Assembly: GCF_018294505.1 (NCBI RefSeq)
Contig: NC_057796.1
Coordinates: forward strand, 271,839,466 to 271,903,465
Reading direction: 5' to 3'
DNA length: 64,000 bases
Origin: Triticum aestivum
Lineage: Eukaryota > Streptophyta > Magnoliopsida > Poales > Poaceae
Numbering within the stretch: the first letter of the stretch is position 1; the number at the start of each line of letters is the position of its first letter. Below the pieces are notes generated by a model, which was not told the DNA's origin, did no database searches, and worked only from the letters and a program-made list of their open reading frames with translations. Made by a program: the position numbers and the translations under genes. Shown here in pieces: positions 11,097 to 22,482 of the stretch.

Positions 11097-11946
11097 GCTC
11101 TCAATGGCAAATATTTGAAGAAGTACTATCCTAGCATGTGGCAAGAAGCTTGACGTCACTATATGGCCGATATGATTTCAGATATTGCCCTAAGCAAAAT
11201 TTGGCTGATGTGTTATTTAGACATCGCCCTAAGCAGTTGATATGGCCGGTGAAGCGGTTGACATCGTCCTAAGGCATTGTCGTGGTGTTTTTGGTAAATA
11301 AAATTACACCAAAAACAGGGGGCATGTGTTGATAGTCTAATTTGGATCTGGCTTGAGGAGTTGCCCAGATTATTTAGTTTTTGTGGTCAAGCTAATGGTT
11401 TGAGAATGCACACATGCTTGCAATTACAGAGGCTAGGTCCAGCAGGATGGATGCAACAGAATTGTGTGTTAGAGCTCACACATGGAGAGAAAGAAGGAAA
11501 GAGGTCTAGTTTGGAAAACTGAAGATGGAAAAGATTTTGCATAATCAGCTATTCTGCCAAAACAGAGCTAATATGGAAAGTCTACTAGTATTGGGCCCAG
11601 GCTGATGCTTTTACAGAAAGATAAGGAAAATCCTTTTGGGTTATGTGCCAAGGAAACAACACATCAGGAGTCCTACTCCAATTTGCCAAAGACCAGGCAT
11701 ACCCTTATATATGTGGGTATATGGCCGATTGAAAACCCAATCGATCCTTTCACAACCTTACGTTACTTTTCTCCAACGCTCTTTTCTTTCCAGCGTCTAG
11801 CTCGTAGCTTCTGCCCAGCCCTAGAAAACCTAGGGGTTTGGCTCATCTTTGCCTTTTTGCATTGAAAAACGGTCGGTTTACCTCCACGAAAGCGAGGAAT
11901 CAGTGCTGCTGCGCGGATCAATTTCTCGCAGCAACAACGATGATCC
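11097..11946 (+). mobile_element. Old gypsy element continued: pol end, PPT and start of 3' LTR
   Basis: The reading broken at 1581 resumes after the duplicated GCTCT and ends at a TGA near 11153 after NGKYLKKYYPSMWQEA. A short untranslated stretch has imperfect copies of a CATCGCCCTAAGCAG-type unit. A purine run (AAAACAGGGGG, about 11312-11322) precedes a probable LTR start TGTTGATAGTC at about 11327. The LTR is cut at 11946 by Copia-1 and resumes at 23498. Confidence 0.75.
11942..11946. repeat. Target-site duplication GATCC of Copia-1, left
   Basis: GATCC stands before TGCTGAATATTGG and is repeated at 23493-23497 after CTCAACA. Confidence 0.92.
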
Positions 11947-12017
11947 TGCTGAATATTGGTTGGGCTATAGGCCCATTTAACAATTTCAGAAAATCCCTAA
12001 GGGCCCATGTTATCAAG
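11947..12017 (+). repeat. Copia-1 5' LTR, first piece
   Basis: It matches 22483-22553 of the 3' LTR with few changes (for example GAATATTGG versus GAATATTAG) and is interrupted after TCAAG. Confidence 0.9.
12013..12017. repeat. Target-site duplication TCAAG, left
   Basis: TCAAG precedes TGTGACGCCC; the second TCAAG is at 17111-17115. The 3' LTR of Copia-1 has a single copy at this position, as expected for an empty site. Confidence 0.92.
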
Positions 12018-13028
12018 TGTGACGCCCTCGATTCAATCGTACACTAATCATACACGCAAATGTGTACGATCAAGATCAAGGACTCACGGGAAGATATCAC
12101 AACACAACTCTAGACACAAATTAAAATAATACAAGCTTTATATTACAAGCCAGGGGCCTCGAGGGCTCGAATACATAAGCTCGAGAACAAACGAGTCAGC
12201 GGAAGCAACATTATCTGAGTACAGACATGAGTTAAACAAGCTTGGCTTAAGAAGGCTAGCACAAAAGCAACATCTATCAAAAAGGCAAGGCCTCCTGCCT
12301 GGGAGCCTCCTAACTACTCCTGGTCGTCAGCGGCCTCCACTTATTAGTAAGCACCCTTGTGCTAGTAGTAGTCATCGTCGAAGGTGGCGTCTGGCTCCTG
12401 GGCTCCACCATCTAGTTGCAGCATCCGGGAAGAATGGAAAGAGGTGGAAAAAGGGGAGCAAAGCAACCGTGAGTACTCATCCAAAGTACTCGCAAGCAAG
12501 GATCTACACTACATATGCAACATTATCAAAGGGAGGCTGTATATGTGGATTGGCCTGCAGAAATGCCAGAATAGAAGGGAGAGTCTAGTCCTACCAAAGA
12601 CTAGCATCTTCAGCATCTTCAAGCATCTCCAATGGTCTTGCAGCATTAGAAGAGTATAGAATAGCATAATATAAAGTAGCAGTGGTGTTATCATCCTCAC
12701 CCAGAGATCCTTCCTCGACACCCTACTAGAAAGCAATCCCAGAGCCATACTATCCATTTCTCATCATAAGTATCCAGTTCTAGTTGTATCGATCGGATAC
12801 AACTCCGAGTGTCCGTTACCATAGGATAGGCTATCGATAGACGTTTTCTTCCCTGCAGGGGTGCACCAACTTACCCACCACGCTTGCTTAACTCTGGCCG
12901 GACACACTTTACTGGGTCATGCTCGGCCTCAGCCAAACAATACGCCGCAACCCGACCTAGGCTTAATAGAGAGGTTAGCATGCCGGACTAAACCTATGCC
13001 CCCAAGGGTCTTGGGCCATCGCCCCGAG
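12018..13028 (-). repeat. Truncated 3' LTR of the gypsy derivative
   Basis: It is nearly identical to 13178-14190 and breaks off after a CATCGCCCCG shared by both copies. Confidence 0.88.
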
Positions 13029-13177
13029 AAATAAAAAGATCCTAATACCACCAAGTGGCGACGTGGGCCCGTAAGCCACACATCCAAGTTAGTAAAACAA
13101 TTTTGGACGACTAGACTCAACTTTGACCAAGGAGTTGGAAAGGGGGATCCTACAGGCAGTCGGCTCTAATACCAACT
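13029..13177 (-). other. Residual interior of the gypsy derivative with primer site
   Basis: It corresponds to about 55396-55541 of the intact relative. Minus-strand TGGTATTAGAGCC at 13162-13174 is an initiator-Met-tRNA type primer site with one change from the TGGTATCAGAGCC of the relative. Confidence 0.8.
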
Positions 13178-16100
13178 TGTGACGCCCTTGATTCAATCGT
13201 ACACTAATCATACATGCAAATGCGTACGCTCAAGATCAAGGACTCACGGGAAGATATCACAACACAACTCTAGACAAAAATTAAAATAATACAAGCTTTA
13301 TATTACAAGCCAGGGGCCTCGAGGGCTCGAATACATAAGCTCGAGAACAAACGAGTCAGCAGAAGCAACATTATCTGAGTACAGACATGAGTTAAACAAA
13401 CTTGGCTTAAGAAGGCTAGCACAAAAGCAACATCTATCGAAAAGGCAAGGCCTCCTGCCTAGGAGCCTCCTAACTACTCTTGGTCGTCGGCGGCCTCCAC
13501 TTAGTAGTAAGCACCCTTGTGGTAGTAGTAGTCATCGTCGAAGGTGGCGTCTGGCTCCTGGGCTCCACCATCTGGTTGCAGCATCAGGGAATAATGGAAA
13601 GAGGTGGAAAAAGGGGAGCAAGGCAACAATGAGTACTCATCCAAAGTACTCGCAAGCAAGGATCTACACTACATATGCAACATTATCAAAGGGAGGCTGT
13701 ATATGTGGATTGGACTTCAGAAATGCCAGAATAGAGGGGAGAGTCTAGTCCTATCAAAGACTAGCATCTTCAGCATCTTCAAGCATCTCCAATGGTCTTG
13801 CAGCATTAGAAGAGTATAGAATAGCATAATATAAAGTAGCAGTGGTGTTATCATCCTCACCCAAAGATCCTTCCTCGACTCCCTATGAGAAAGCAATCCC
13901 AGAGCCATACTATCCATTTCTCATCACAAGTATCCAGTTCTAGTTGTATCGATCGGGATACAACTCCGAGTGTCCGTTACCGTAGGACGGGCTATCGATA
14001 GATGTTTTCTTCCCTGCAGGGGTGCACCAACTTACCCAGCATGCTTGCTTAACTCTAGCCGGACACACTTTACTGGGTCATGCCCGGCCTCGGCCAAACA
14101 ATACGCCGCAACCCGACCTAGGCTTAATAGAAAGATCAGCACGCCGGACTAAACCTATGCCCCTGGGGGTCTTGGGCCATCGCCCCGGGAACTCCTGCAT
14201 GTCGCGTACGCGGCCGGTGAGCAGATCTAGCTACCTCCTTAAAAAAGGCAGGTGCTTACCAGTCCAACCCGGTGCGCGCCGCTCAGTCGCATGACGTCTA
14301 TTAAGCTTCGGCTGATGCATACGACACAGAACGCCCATACTATGCCCACGTGATGGTTAGTGCTATCAGGCCAGAGGCCCCTCGAATCAAATATCCAAAT
14401 GGTAGTGGACTAGGAATGCGCAGTAACAAGCAGAGACTCATGAAAGATGTGACCCCTCGCCCCGTCTCGAGGAGTTGCGGCAAGGGCTAGGAATGCCCGT
14501 CCACGCCTTGTAATTATCTCACGGGCACCCTCCAGGTCAACCCGACTCCTCATCACTCGCAATTAAGCTCGTGCGGGTACCCCTCAGGGCCAACCCGTCT
14601 TTAGTAACATGGTTCAGTGTAAAGTCATAGTAACCTTAGTAACCGTGTGTCTAACACCAAGGGGAAAGTGATGTGCGGTGCCGGGCCTGGTCTTCGATCC
14701 CGTTTATTGGGTCTTCTAATAATCCAGCGGGGCAGTCGGGACAAAGTGGGGGTCTCTGATGGGTCTCTACCCAGCCTATACTAAACAGTTTAGGATAAGC
14801 AGGTAGGTAACAACAGCAGGTTACAATAAACAGGCTATGCATCAGAATAGGAGTAAACAATATCAGTAGCAAAATCTAATGCAAGCATGAGAGAATGGAA
14901 TGGGCGATATCGGGATGATCAAAGGGGGGGCTTGCCTGGAAGCTCTGCTGAAAAGGAAGAAGTGTCGTCGTCGACGTAGTCGATCACAGGGGCAGCATCG
15001 GTCTCGGGGTCTACCGGAGAGAAGAGGGGGAAGAAACAATAAATATAAAGCAAACAAAGCATCATAAAGCATGACATGACGAAAAACAGAACTAGGGTTG
15101 ACCTAACGAAGTGCTCCATGATATATGTGAAGGGGAATTCAACCAGGAATGTTTTCTCGGTTCCAGACCTGTGTCAGACAAATGACCGGAGGGGGATGCT
15201 CCATGTTCAGCATGCTAAGGGCATGCGACAGATGAACGGACGTCGTATTTGGATTCGTTGGATTTTTCTGAGCAACTTTCATGTAGAAAACATTTTCATC
15301 GGAGTTACAGTTTTATTTCTACGAATTTTCAAAGATTAAATCATTTTCTGGAATTATTATTATTAACATAAATTCATTATGACATCAGCATGATGTCAGG
15401 GTGAGGTAAGCAGTCAACGGACCCGCTGACTAGTCAAACTGACCAATGGGTCCCACCTGTCATAGAAAGAGGCCTTAACAGAGTTTATTTAAAACTAATA
15501 TGAGGTTAATTAGCAGCTGGGCCCCACAGGTTAGTGACTATTTAGTTTAACTAATTTTTTTACTTAGGAAAATGTTTTAATTAGGTTAGTTATGCGGTGG
15601 GGCCCGCGTGTCAGTGGCACTATGCTGCCACGTCAGCCAGTTGACCGGTCAATGTGGTCAACTGGGGCCCCTGGGCTCACTTGCCAGCGACCCAGGGAGT
15701 GGCCCCGTCCAACCACGCCAGCGGCGACCGGCGACCTCCAGTTGCGAAGGAGGACCACGGGGGCGGTCGGATTCGCGCTAGGGACGACCAAAGCGCGCGG
15801 TTTTGGGCGTGTTAGAACGGGACGACCGGGCCGCGTCCAACCGCGGTGGTGGCACGGGCTGGCATGGCCGGAAACGGGCGCGACGGCGGCAGTAGGCGGC
15901 GGCGCTCTCGGTCGATCTTTGGAATCGGTGAAACGGCGCGTGCGCGAGCGATCTAAGAGGCTCGGCCGCACCACGGAAGTGCCCTGAGCACGGTGGTGGG
16001 CTCGGGTGACCACGACAGCTACCACAACGCCGGCAACGAGTTCAATAGCGGGGCAAAGCTCCGGCAATGGAACGGCGGCGTCAACCGCAAGCTACGGCGA

Positions 16101-17110
16101 AAAGCAGGCGGCCAGAGGGAGAGGAAGAGAGGGAAATGCTCAGAGCGGCTAAGAAAAGCTCTCGACAGGTTAGGAGCAGCAGAGCGGAGTGGACCAGCGG
16201 CGGCAGTGCGTCGGGATCCGAGGAGGAAGAAGACGGCTTGCCGGTGATGCAGGGCTCCTCGTCCCTCGTACGTGGTCGAGGAAGACGTGGCCAACGTCGG
16301 CGAGCCCGGAGGACGAGACGGAGAGACGAATGGGGCGCAATGGTCGCGTGGACGACGGAGAACGGCGACGACCGCGTCGGTCTCCTCTCCAGAACGAAGG
16401 GGAGGGAGAGGGGGAGGTGGATCTGGGGGAGGAGAGGCGCAAGTGGGGGTGGGGAGAGAGGATCGAGGCAACGGGGAGGGAGGGATCCTTATCCCCTCGT
16501 AGGCGAGGTGCGCGGCGACGAGCGGGTTCGACGGTGACCACTCGCGCGGGTCGGTCGAACAGGAGAAAGGGGAAGACAACAGGGGAGGGGGAGTGGGCCG
16601 GCTAGGGGCCAGCTGGGCCGTTTGGCCCAGTGGAGCAGGGGTTTTCTCTCTCTCTCCCCTCTGTTTTTCCTTTTCTTTTACCTTCTTTTTTTTCAGCAGC
16701 TTTTGCTCTTTCTTTTATCCACAAAGGACTTTGCAAAAATATGCCACTAGCCAAAACAATTTCAAAGAATTATTGTGCACTGCCATAAAAAGATTGCGAG
16801 GCTTTTGAAAAAGTTTGCAATTTTTATAAATTTAAAAGGCATTTAATTTATCGCTTAGGTCACTGTTTTAAGTAGTTTAGGCCACTTAAACATTTTGCAA
16901 AAATGTTGGTTCACCACCAATATTAGTTATGGATTATTTCGCACATGATGAACATTTTAGTTTTCCTGCTCGAAGAAATAATTTATTTGACTTATTTTAA
17001 AATTTGAAAAAGGCTTTGATTTTTGGACAAGTGGCAAGCTGCATAGTAATCACGATGACATGGTCACCATTAGGGGGAGATTACTGTAGCATGATTCTCG
17101 GGGTGTTACA
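13178..17110 (-). repeat. 5' LTR of the gypsy derivative
   Basis: A 3933-bp LTR. Its middle (about 15590-16620) is very GC-rich and gives several long but unconvincing ORFs on both strands. The flanking parts are AT-rich. W-box cores occur at about 15406-15440 and 15640-15662. Confidence 0.88.
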
Positions 17111-17911
17111 TCAAGGGAGTGGTGGGAAGTTTAGTCCCACATGGCTAGTTGAGAGAGATGTACACCAACTTATAAGGTGAGCTCTTCTTCCACTAGTATG
17201 AGTTGGTGTGAAGGAAGGAGAGGTGTTCCACACGCTTGCTCCTCCTCCGCCGCCGCCCGCCTCGTCATGCCTCGCCTTGTCACGACGCGCGCCGCGGGTT
17301 GCGGGAATGAGCCGAGCCGATGCAATGTTTTGCCGGTCAAAATTGAAGAGTCCATTACAGACACAAAATGAATATGAGACGTCATATTCATTGTGGAGAT
17401 GGAAATGTCTGTAATTATTGCTTTCACTGCTGTTGCCTTCGGTGATCCCATCCCTTCTACCGCGTACACGGCTTAAGGGAGAGCAGGCCTCCGAAACCCC
17501 GCTTCTCCAGATCCTGTACGGGAGAGAGGCGATTATGTTTTTGGGGAGCGTCTCCTACGCGACTGCTCGCCTCTGTTCGACTACTTCCTCTACGTCGACT
17601 ACTTCCGCGTCATCTTCGTCTTCACCATGAGCACTGACGCCGAGAAGGCCGCTGCGGACAAGACGATCGCCGACGAGGCCAACGCCTCCGCTGCTGCTAC
17701 GGCCGACTGGTCTACTGGAGGGTATAACACATTTACCCCGCTCCTGTTTATCTTCATGTGTGTAGTACTAGTGGTTTCCGTAGATGTTTCTACTATCTGC
17801 TTAGTACGTGCGTACATCATCAAAATTCAGTATGTCATTAGCACTGCCTTTGTCATGTTCATGATTTATTATTGGATTAAATTAATCAAACAATTGATTA
17901 ATTTCTCAACA
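17111..17911 (+). repeat. Copia-1 5' LTR, second piece
   Basis: It aligns with 22549-23492 but lacks two blocks: one copy of a roughly 44-bp repeat near 17390 and about 107 bp near 17415 that in the 3' LTR contains the TATATATA box. It ends CTCAACA at 17911. The probable Gag ATG (17627) and intron donor (17722) lie inside it. Confidence 0.9.
17367..17392. repeat. Perfect inverted repeat in Copia-1 5' LTR
   Basis: AATGAATATGA and its exact reverse complement are separated by GACG; the junction creates an ACGTCA motif. The same structure is at 22789-22814. Confidence 0.85.
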
Positions 17912-19107
17912 ATCCAAAAACCTAATATGTGTAGGGAATTTTCGATCCATGGTTTTGCTGCTTCACTGAAACCAGCCCCGTTTACGGGGACGTATTTAAG
18001 CGTTGGCAGACCAAAACCGTCTTATGGCTCATGACGATGAACGTGTTCTGGGTCGCCGGTGTTACTCCCACGGGAACAATCGCTCCTGAACAGGAGAAGG
18101 CGTTCAGGGAGGCCACCGTCGTCTTTGTTGGATGCATTCTGAGCGTGATCGGAGATAAGCTGGTTGAGGCATACTTACATATGCGGGTTGCCAAGGACTT
18201 GTGGGAGGCGCTCGAATCTAAATTCGGCGCAACGGACGCTGGGAGCGAGATGTATATTATGGAGCAGTTCCACGATTACAAAATGGTCAAAAACCGTTCT
18301 GTATTGGAACAGGCTCATGAGATACAGTGCATCGCTAAGGAGCTTGAGCTTCTCAAGTGTGTGCTACCGGGCAAATTTGTCGCGGGTTGCATTATCGCTA
18401 AATTACCCAATTCCTGGAGGAACTTTGCCACTACTCTAAAACATCAGAGGCGTGAATTCTTAGTTGAGGATGTCATTGGCCATCTGAGTGTCGAGCAGAA
18501 TTCGAGGGCAAAGGACTCGCATGGAAAAGGGACCGAAGGGACCTCTATCACCAATGTGGTGCAGAAGAACTTCAACCCCCACAAGCCCAAGGGGAAGACT
18601 GGTGTCCAACAGAATACCGAGTTTAAGAAGAAGGGCAAGAAGACCTTCAAGAAAGATAAGAAGAAGGGTGGTTGTTTCACTTGTGGTTCAGATGAACATT
18701 GGGCTGCCAAGTGCCCAAACAAGTTTAAGAAGCCAGGACATGACTCCAAGACTTTCAACATGATTGTGAGCAACGATGAGAGTGGGCCATCTGGGTACGA
18801 TAATTTGTTTACTGTATTTTCAGTTTGTCAGTCTACTGATTGGTGGATTGACACAGGTGCAAATATTCATGTGTGTGCTGACATTTCATTGTTTTCTTCT
18901 TATCAGGCCACAGGGAACGGGTACGTACTGATGGGGAATGACGTGAGTGCTTCTGTTCATGGTGTTGGCACGGTCGATCTGAAGTTTACTTCGGGAAGGA
19001 TCGTGCAACTGAAGAACGTGCAGCATGTCCCGCCATCAAGAAGAATCTCGTTAGTGGTTCCCTTCTATGTAAAGAAGGGTTTAAGTTGGTATTCGAGTCT
19101 AATAAAG
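17627..19107 (+). pseudogene. Copia-1 gag and protease
   Basis: The probable start is an ATG inside the 5' LTR (17627, MSTDAEKAAADK). A phase-2 intron at 17722-17934 would join it to EFSIHGFAASLKP. A 1-nt loss near 17996 shifts the frame, after which Gag continues from about 18031 (WEALESKFG, EMYIMEQFHDYKM, LPNSWRNFATTL). The CCHC knuckle CFTCGSDEHWAAKCPN lies near 18675-18720. The protease motif WWIDTGANIHVC lies near 18843-18878. The frame is lost again before a MITE at 19110. In the family, Gag packages RNA and the protease matures the polyprotein. This copy cannot make either intact. Confidence 0.8.
17722..17934 (+). other. Putative intron across the Copia-1 LTR/internal junction
   Basis: The donor is GG|GTATAA at 17721/17722 and the acceptor TGTGTAG|GG at 17934/17935, after a T-rich tract. 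The intron is phase 2, 213 nt long, and contains the LTR end (17911). Splicing keeps the Gag frame. Because 213 is divisible by 3 and has no stop, the unspliced RNA is also open, so this copy alone does not prove splicing. The parallel intron in Copia-2 is the stronger case. Confidence 0.55.
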
Positions 19108-19109
19108 TA

Positions 19110-19201
19110 TCTCTCCGTCTCAAAATAAGTGACTCAACTTTGTACTAGCCTTAGTACAAAGTTGGTATAAACTTGAGTCACTTATTTTGGGACAGAGGGA
19201 G
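19110..19201. mobile_element. Stowaway-like MITE in Copia-1
   Basis: A 92-bp element flanked by TA on both sides. Its ends are CTCTCCGTCTCAAAATAAGTG and the near reverse complement ending GGGACAGAGGGAG, and nearly all of it folds back on itself. It splits the Copia-1 coding sequence between the protease and the GAG-pre-integrase region. Confidence 0.88.
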
Positions 19202-19204
19202 TAG

Positions 19205-20520
19205 CTGTTACGAAATATGGACTGTTTGTTGGAAAAGGTTATGAATGCGGAGGTCTGTTCCGCTTTTCCCTCGCTTATTTTTGTAATAAAGTCGTGAACA
19301 ATATTCATTCGAGTGTTAATGAAACAGAAGTTTGGCATTCACGTCTTTGTCACATTGGTTTTGGTAGTATGACGCGATTAGCAAAATTGAATTTATTCCC
19401 AAGTTTCAGTTTAGCCAAAGGTTCTAAGTGCCATTCGTGTGTGCAAGCAAAGCAACCTCGCAAGCCCCATAAGGCTGCGGAGGAGAGACATTTGGCGCCG
19501 TTAGAACTCATACATTCTGATCTTTGTGAGATGAATGGTGTATTGGCTAAAGGTGGAAAAAGACACTTCATGACGTTGATAGATGATTCTACTAGATATT
19601 GATATGTATATCTTTTAAACACTAAAGATGAGGCTCTACACTACTTTAAAATCTATAAGGCAGAAGTTGAGAATCAACTTGAAAAGAAAATAAAACGAGT
19701 CCGGTCAGATCGTGGTGGAGAGTATTTCTCAAATGAGTTTTGATTCTTTCTGTGCGTAACACGGAATTATTCATGAGAGGACGCCTTCCTATTCACCTCA
19801 GTCAAATGGGGTTGCCGAACGAGAAAACCGTACTCTAATACATTTGGTTAATGCCATGTTAGATACATCGGGTTTATCCAAGGCATGGTGGGGGGAGGCT
19901 ATATTGACATCATGTCATGTCCTAAATAAAGTTCTGACAAAAGACAATGAGATCACTCCCTATGAACAATGGGAAAAGAGAAGAACGACACTCTCATACT
20001 TACGTACTTGGGGCTGCTTGGCGAAAGTCAATGTGCCAATCCCCAAAAAGCGTAAGCTTGGACCAAAGACTGTGGACTGCGTTAATTTGGGCTACGCTAA
20101 GAATAGCGTTGGCTATAGATTTCAGGTAGCGAAATATGAGGTACCTGACGTGAAGGTCGGTGCGATTATGGAGTCTAAAGATGCTACATTCTTTGAGGAT
20201 ATTTTTCCTATGAGAGATATGCAAAGCACTTCTAGGCTGGAATCTGATGAGACTCCTAAACCTGCTATTCCGATGGAATATTATGAACAAACACATCATG
20301 GAAATCCTGAGGAGGATGACAAGGAAACCCTTGGTAGGGGCAAGAGACAGAGTACTACAAAGTCTTTTGGTGACGATTTCCTTGTATACCTTGTGGATGA
20401 TACTCCCACTTCTATTTCAGAAGCTTATGCGTCTCCGGATGCTGACTACTGGAAAGAAGCGGTCCGTAGCGAGATGGATTCCATCATGGCTAATGGGACA
20501 TGGGAGATCACCCCTATGGC
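19205..20520 (+). pseudogene. Copia-1 GAG-pre-integrase and integrase
   Basis: It begins with TKYGLFVGKGYECGGLFRFS, then VWHSRLCHIGFGSM (pre-integrase His/Cys region) and CHSCVQAKQPRKPH. The core follows: LIHSDLCEMNG (first Asp) and MTLIDDSTRY (Asp region), with a TGA stop at about 19600. Reading resumes in KRVRSDRGGEYFSNEF (second Asp), meets further breaks near 19740-19760, then SYSPQSNGVAERENRT (catalytic Glu). The C-terminal region from 19844 is open to about 20520 and includes TWGCLAKVNVP and the GKRQSTTKSFGDDF linker to RT. Integrase inserts the cDNA. It is disabled here by at least one stop and two frame breaks. Confidence 0.85.
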
Positions 20521-21939
20521 TGTAAACCATTGGGATGTAAATGGGTGTTCAAAAAGAAGCTTAGGCTCGATGGTACGATTGAAAAGTACAAGGCTAGGCT
20601 TGTGGCCAAGGGCTACGACCAGAAAGAAGAGGAAGATTTCTTTGATACTTATTCACATGTGGCCAGACTGACCACCATTCGAGTATTACTCTTGTTGGCG
20701 GCCTCACATGGTCTTCTCGTCCACCAGATGGATGTTAAGACGGCTTTCCTGAATGGAGAGCTAAACGAGGAAATCTACGTGCAACAGCCAGATGGCTTTG
20801 TGATAGATGGCCAGGAAGGAAAAGTATGTAGGTTGCTGAAATCTTTGTATGGCCTAAAACAAGCACCTAAGCAATGGCATGATAAGTTTAATACAACTCA
20901 GACATCTGTTGGTTTCATTGTTAATGAAGCTGACAAATGTGTATACTATCGCCATGGTGGGAGCGAAGGAGTTATACTGTGCTTGTATGTTGATGACATA
21001 CTGATATTTGGAACCAACCTGAAAGTCATTGAGGAGGTCAAGTCGTTTCTATCTCAGAACTTTGAGATGAAAGACCTTGGTGTGGCTGATGTTATCTTGA
21101 ACATCAAGCTACTGAGAGATAATGAGGGTGGGATTACACTTCTGCAATCCCATTATGTTGAGAAGGTGTTGAGTCGTTTTGGATATGCGGACTGCACGCC
21201 ATCTCAAACACCATATGATCCTAGTGTGTTGATTCGAAAGTCCAAAGGCACGGCTATAGATCAATTAAGATACTCTCAAATCATTGGTTCACTTATGTAC
21301 CTAGCGAGCGCTACGAGGCCTGGCATCACTTTTGCTGTGAGCAAACTGAGTCGGTTTGTTTCAAAACCGGGTGATGTACATTGGCGTGCTGTTGAAAGAG
21401 TTATGTGCTATCTGAAGGGTACTATGAACTATGGACTTCACTATACCAGATACCCGTCGGTACTTGAAGGGTATAGTGACGCGAATTGGATTTCTGATGC
21501 TGATGAGATGAAGGCCACAACTGGGTATATGTTTACTCTTGGAGGTGGCGCTGTTTCATGGAAGTCTTGCAAGCAAACGATCTTAACGAGATCGACAATG
21601 GAAGCAGAATTAACAGCATTAGACACATCTGGTGTCGAAGCAGGATGGCTTCGAGATCTTTTGATGGACTTGCCATTGGTTGATAAACCAGTTCCGGCTA
21701 TCCTTATGAATTGTGACAATCAGATTGTCATCACCAAGGTGAAGAGTTCAAAGGACAACATGAAGTCCAACAAACACATAAGAATGAGATTAAAAGCTGT
21801 CAGAAAATTAAGAAACTCCGGAGTGATAGCATTGGACTATGTCCATACGACTAAGAATCTGGCAGATCCCTTTCCAAAAGGGCCATCGCGTGTTGTGATA
21901 GATAATGCATCGAGGGAGATGGGTATGAGACCCACATGA
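20500..21939 (+). pseudogene. Copia-1 reverse transcriptase and RNase H
   Basis: This is a long open frame of about 480 codons. RT motifs in order are KPLGCKWVFKKK, ARLVAKGYDQKEEEDF, VHQMDVKTAFLNGEL, LLKSLYGLKQAPKQW and the catalytic CLYVDDILIFG. RNase H follows with [39 protein letters not shown] and HTTKNLADPFPKG, ending at TGA 21937-21939. This is the Ty1/copia type. The frame is open by itself but cannot join the integrase frame without a shift near 20510, and no intact upstream Gag exists, so I call it a pseudogene. Confidence 0.88.
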
Positions 21940-22472
21940 GTTTCCATGGTGGTAGCCCAACCTATGTGATCGGAGATCCCGTGAATTAGGACCTGGGAAA
22001 ACGAGCTAGTGGTTAACTGAGGAGAGTATTTTAACTAACCCATTCCGTTGGAGATGCACAACTCTCGGTAACTGTATGGCGGGTTGGCTTTTGTCTTAAT
22101 GTGTTCCAAGGCTTGTAAAAGCAAGATGCTATCCTACAGAGCGGTCTTTGGAGGAATACACCTATATGAGCCTGATTGCTGGTCACAGTTTATGAGATTA
22201 GGGTGATCTCTAGTAAGTTTATGAACAGGCCAGGAGTGACCAATATGCTCCACCCGAGGGGTCAGCCTTCGGCAACCTAGTACTGGTAAGACACTTGGTG
22301 AAACCCCTTCATGCCAAATTGACAATTCAAGGCCTAGTCCATTGTTCAGTTGTGGAGGAGTGTAGCTATTTGTTCTAGGTGGATGTTCAACCTTAACGGG
22401 TCTCCACTGAAAATACTGGTATATCAAAACAGAGTTTGGAACAGAGGACAACACCATGGGCCTTCGGGATCT
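21940..22472 (+). other. Copia-1 3' untranslated region
   Basis: About 530 bp between the RNase H stop and the polypurine tract. No coding sense seen; short ORFs are incidental. Confidence 0.7.
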
Positions 22473-22482
22473 GGTGGGGGAT
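22473..22482 (+). promoter_or_regulatory. Copia-1 polypurine tract
   Basis: GGTGGGGGAT directly precedes the TGCTG of the 3' LTR. The same run occurs in Copia-2. Confidence 0.8.

Larger units (their letters stand above)
12018..17110 (-). mobile_element. Large gypsy element, internal deletion derivative
   Basis: It runs from TGTGACGCCC to GGGTGTTACA within a TCAAG duplication. The right LTR (13178-17110, 3933 bp) is full length. The left LTR survives only for about its first 1010 bp and is joined near 13029 to the last 150 bp of the internal region, which keeps the primer site. So the rest of the left LTR and nearly the whole interior were lost in one deletion. Its LTRs and primer site are clearly the family of the 47522-59496 element, but diverged. 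No coding capacity remains. Confidence 0.88.

Noticed and set aside
12018..13177. Direct repeat with 13178 onwards taken as a tandem gene duplication
   Set aside because: The target duplication, TG...CA ends and primer site show it is a truncated LTR.
15592..16605. Several long overlapping ORFs on both strands
   Set aside because: They lie in the GC-rich middle of a gypsy LTR, are rich in Arg, Gly and Pro in every frame, and correspond to the equally non-coding block at 49990-50940.
17722..17934. Hydrophobic stretch in the unspliced Copia-1 leader that looks like membrane segments
   Set aside because: It is the T-rich putative intron and LTR end read as codons; such DNA always gives Phe, Leu, Ile and Val. 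No membrane role is claimed.
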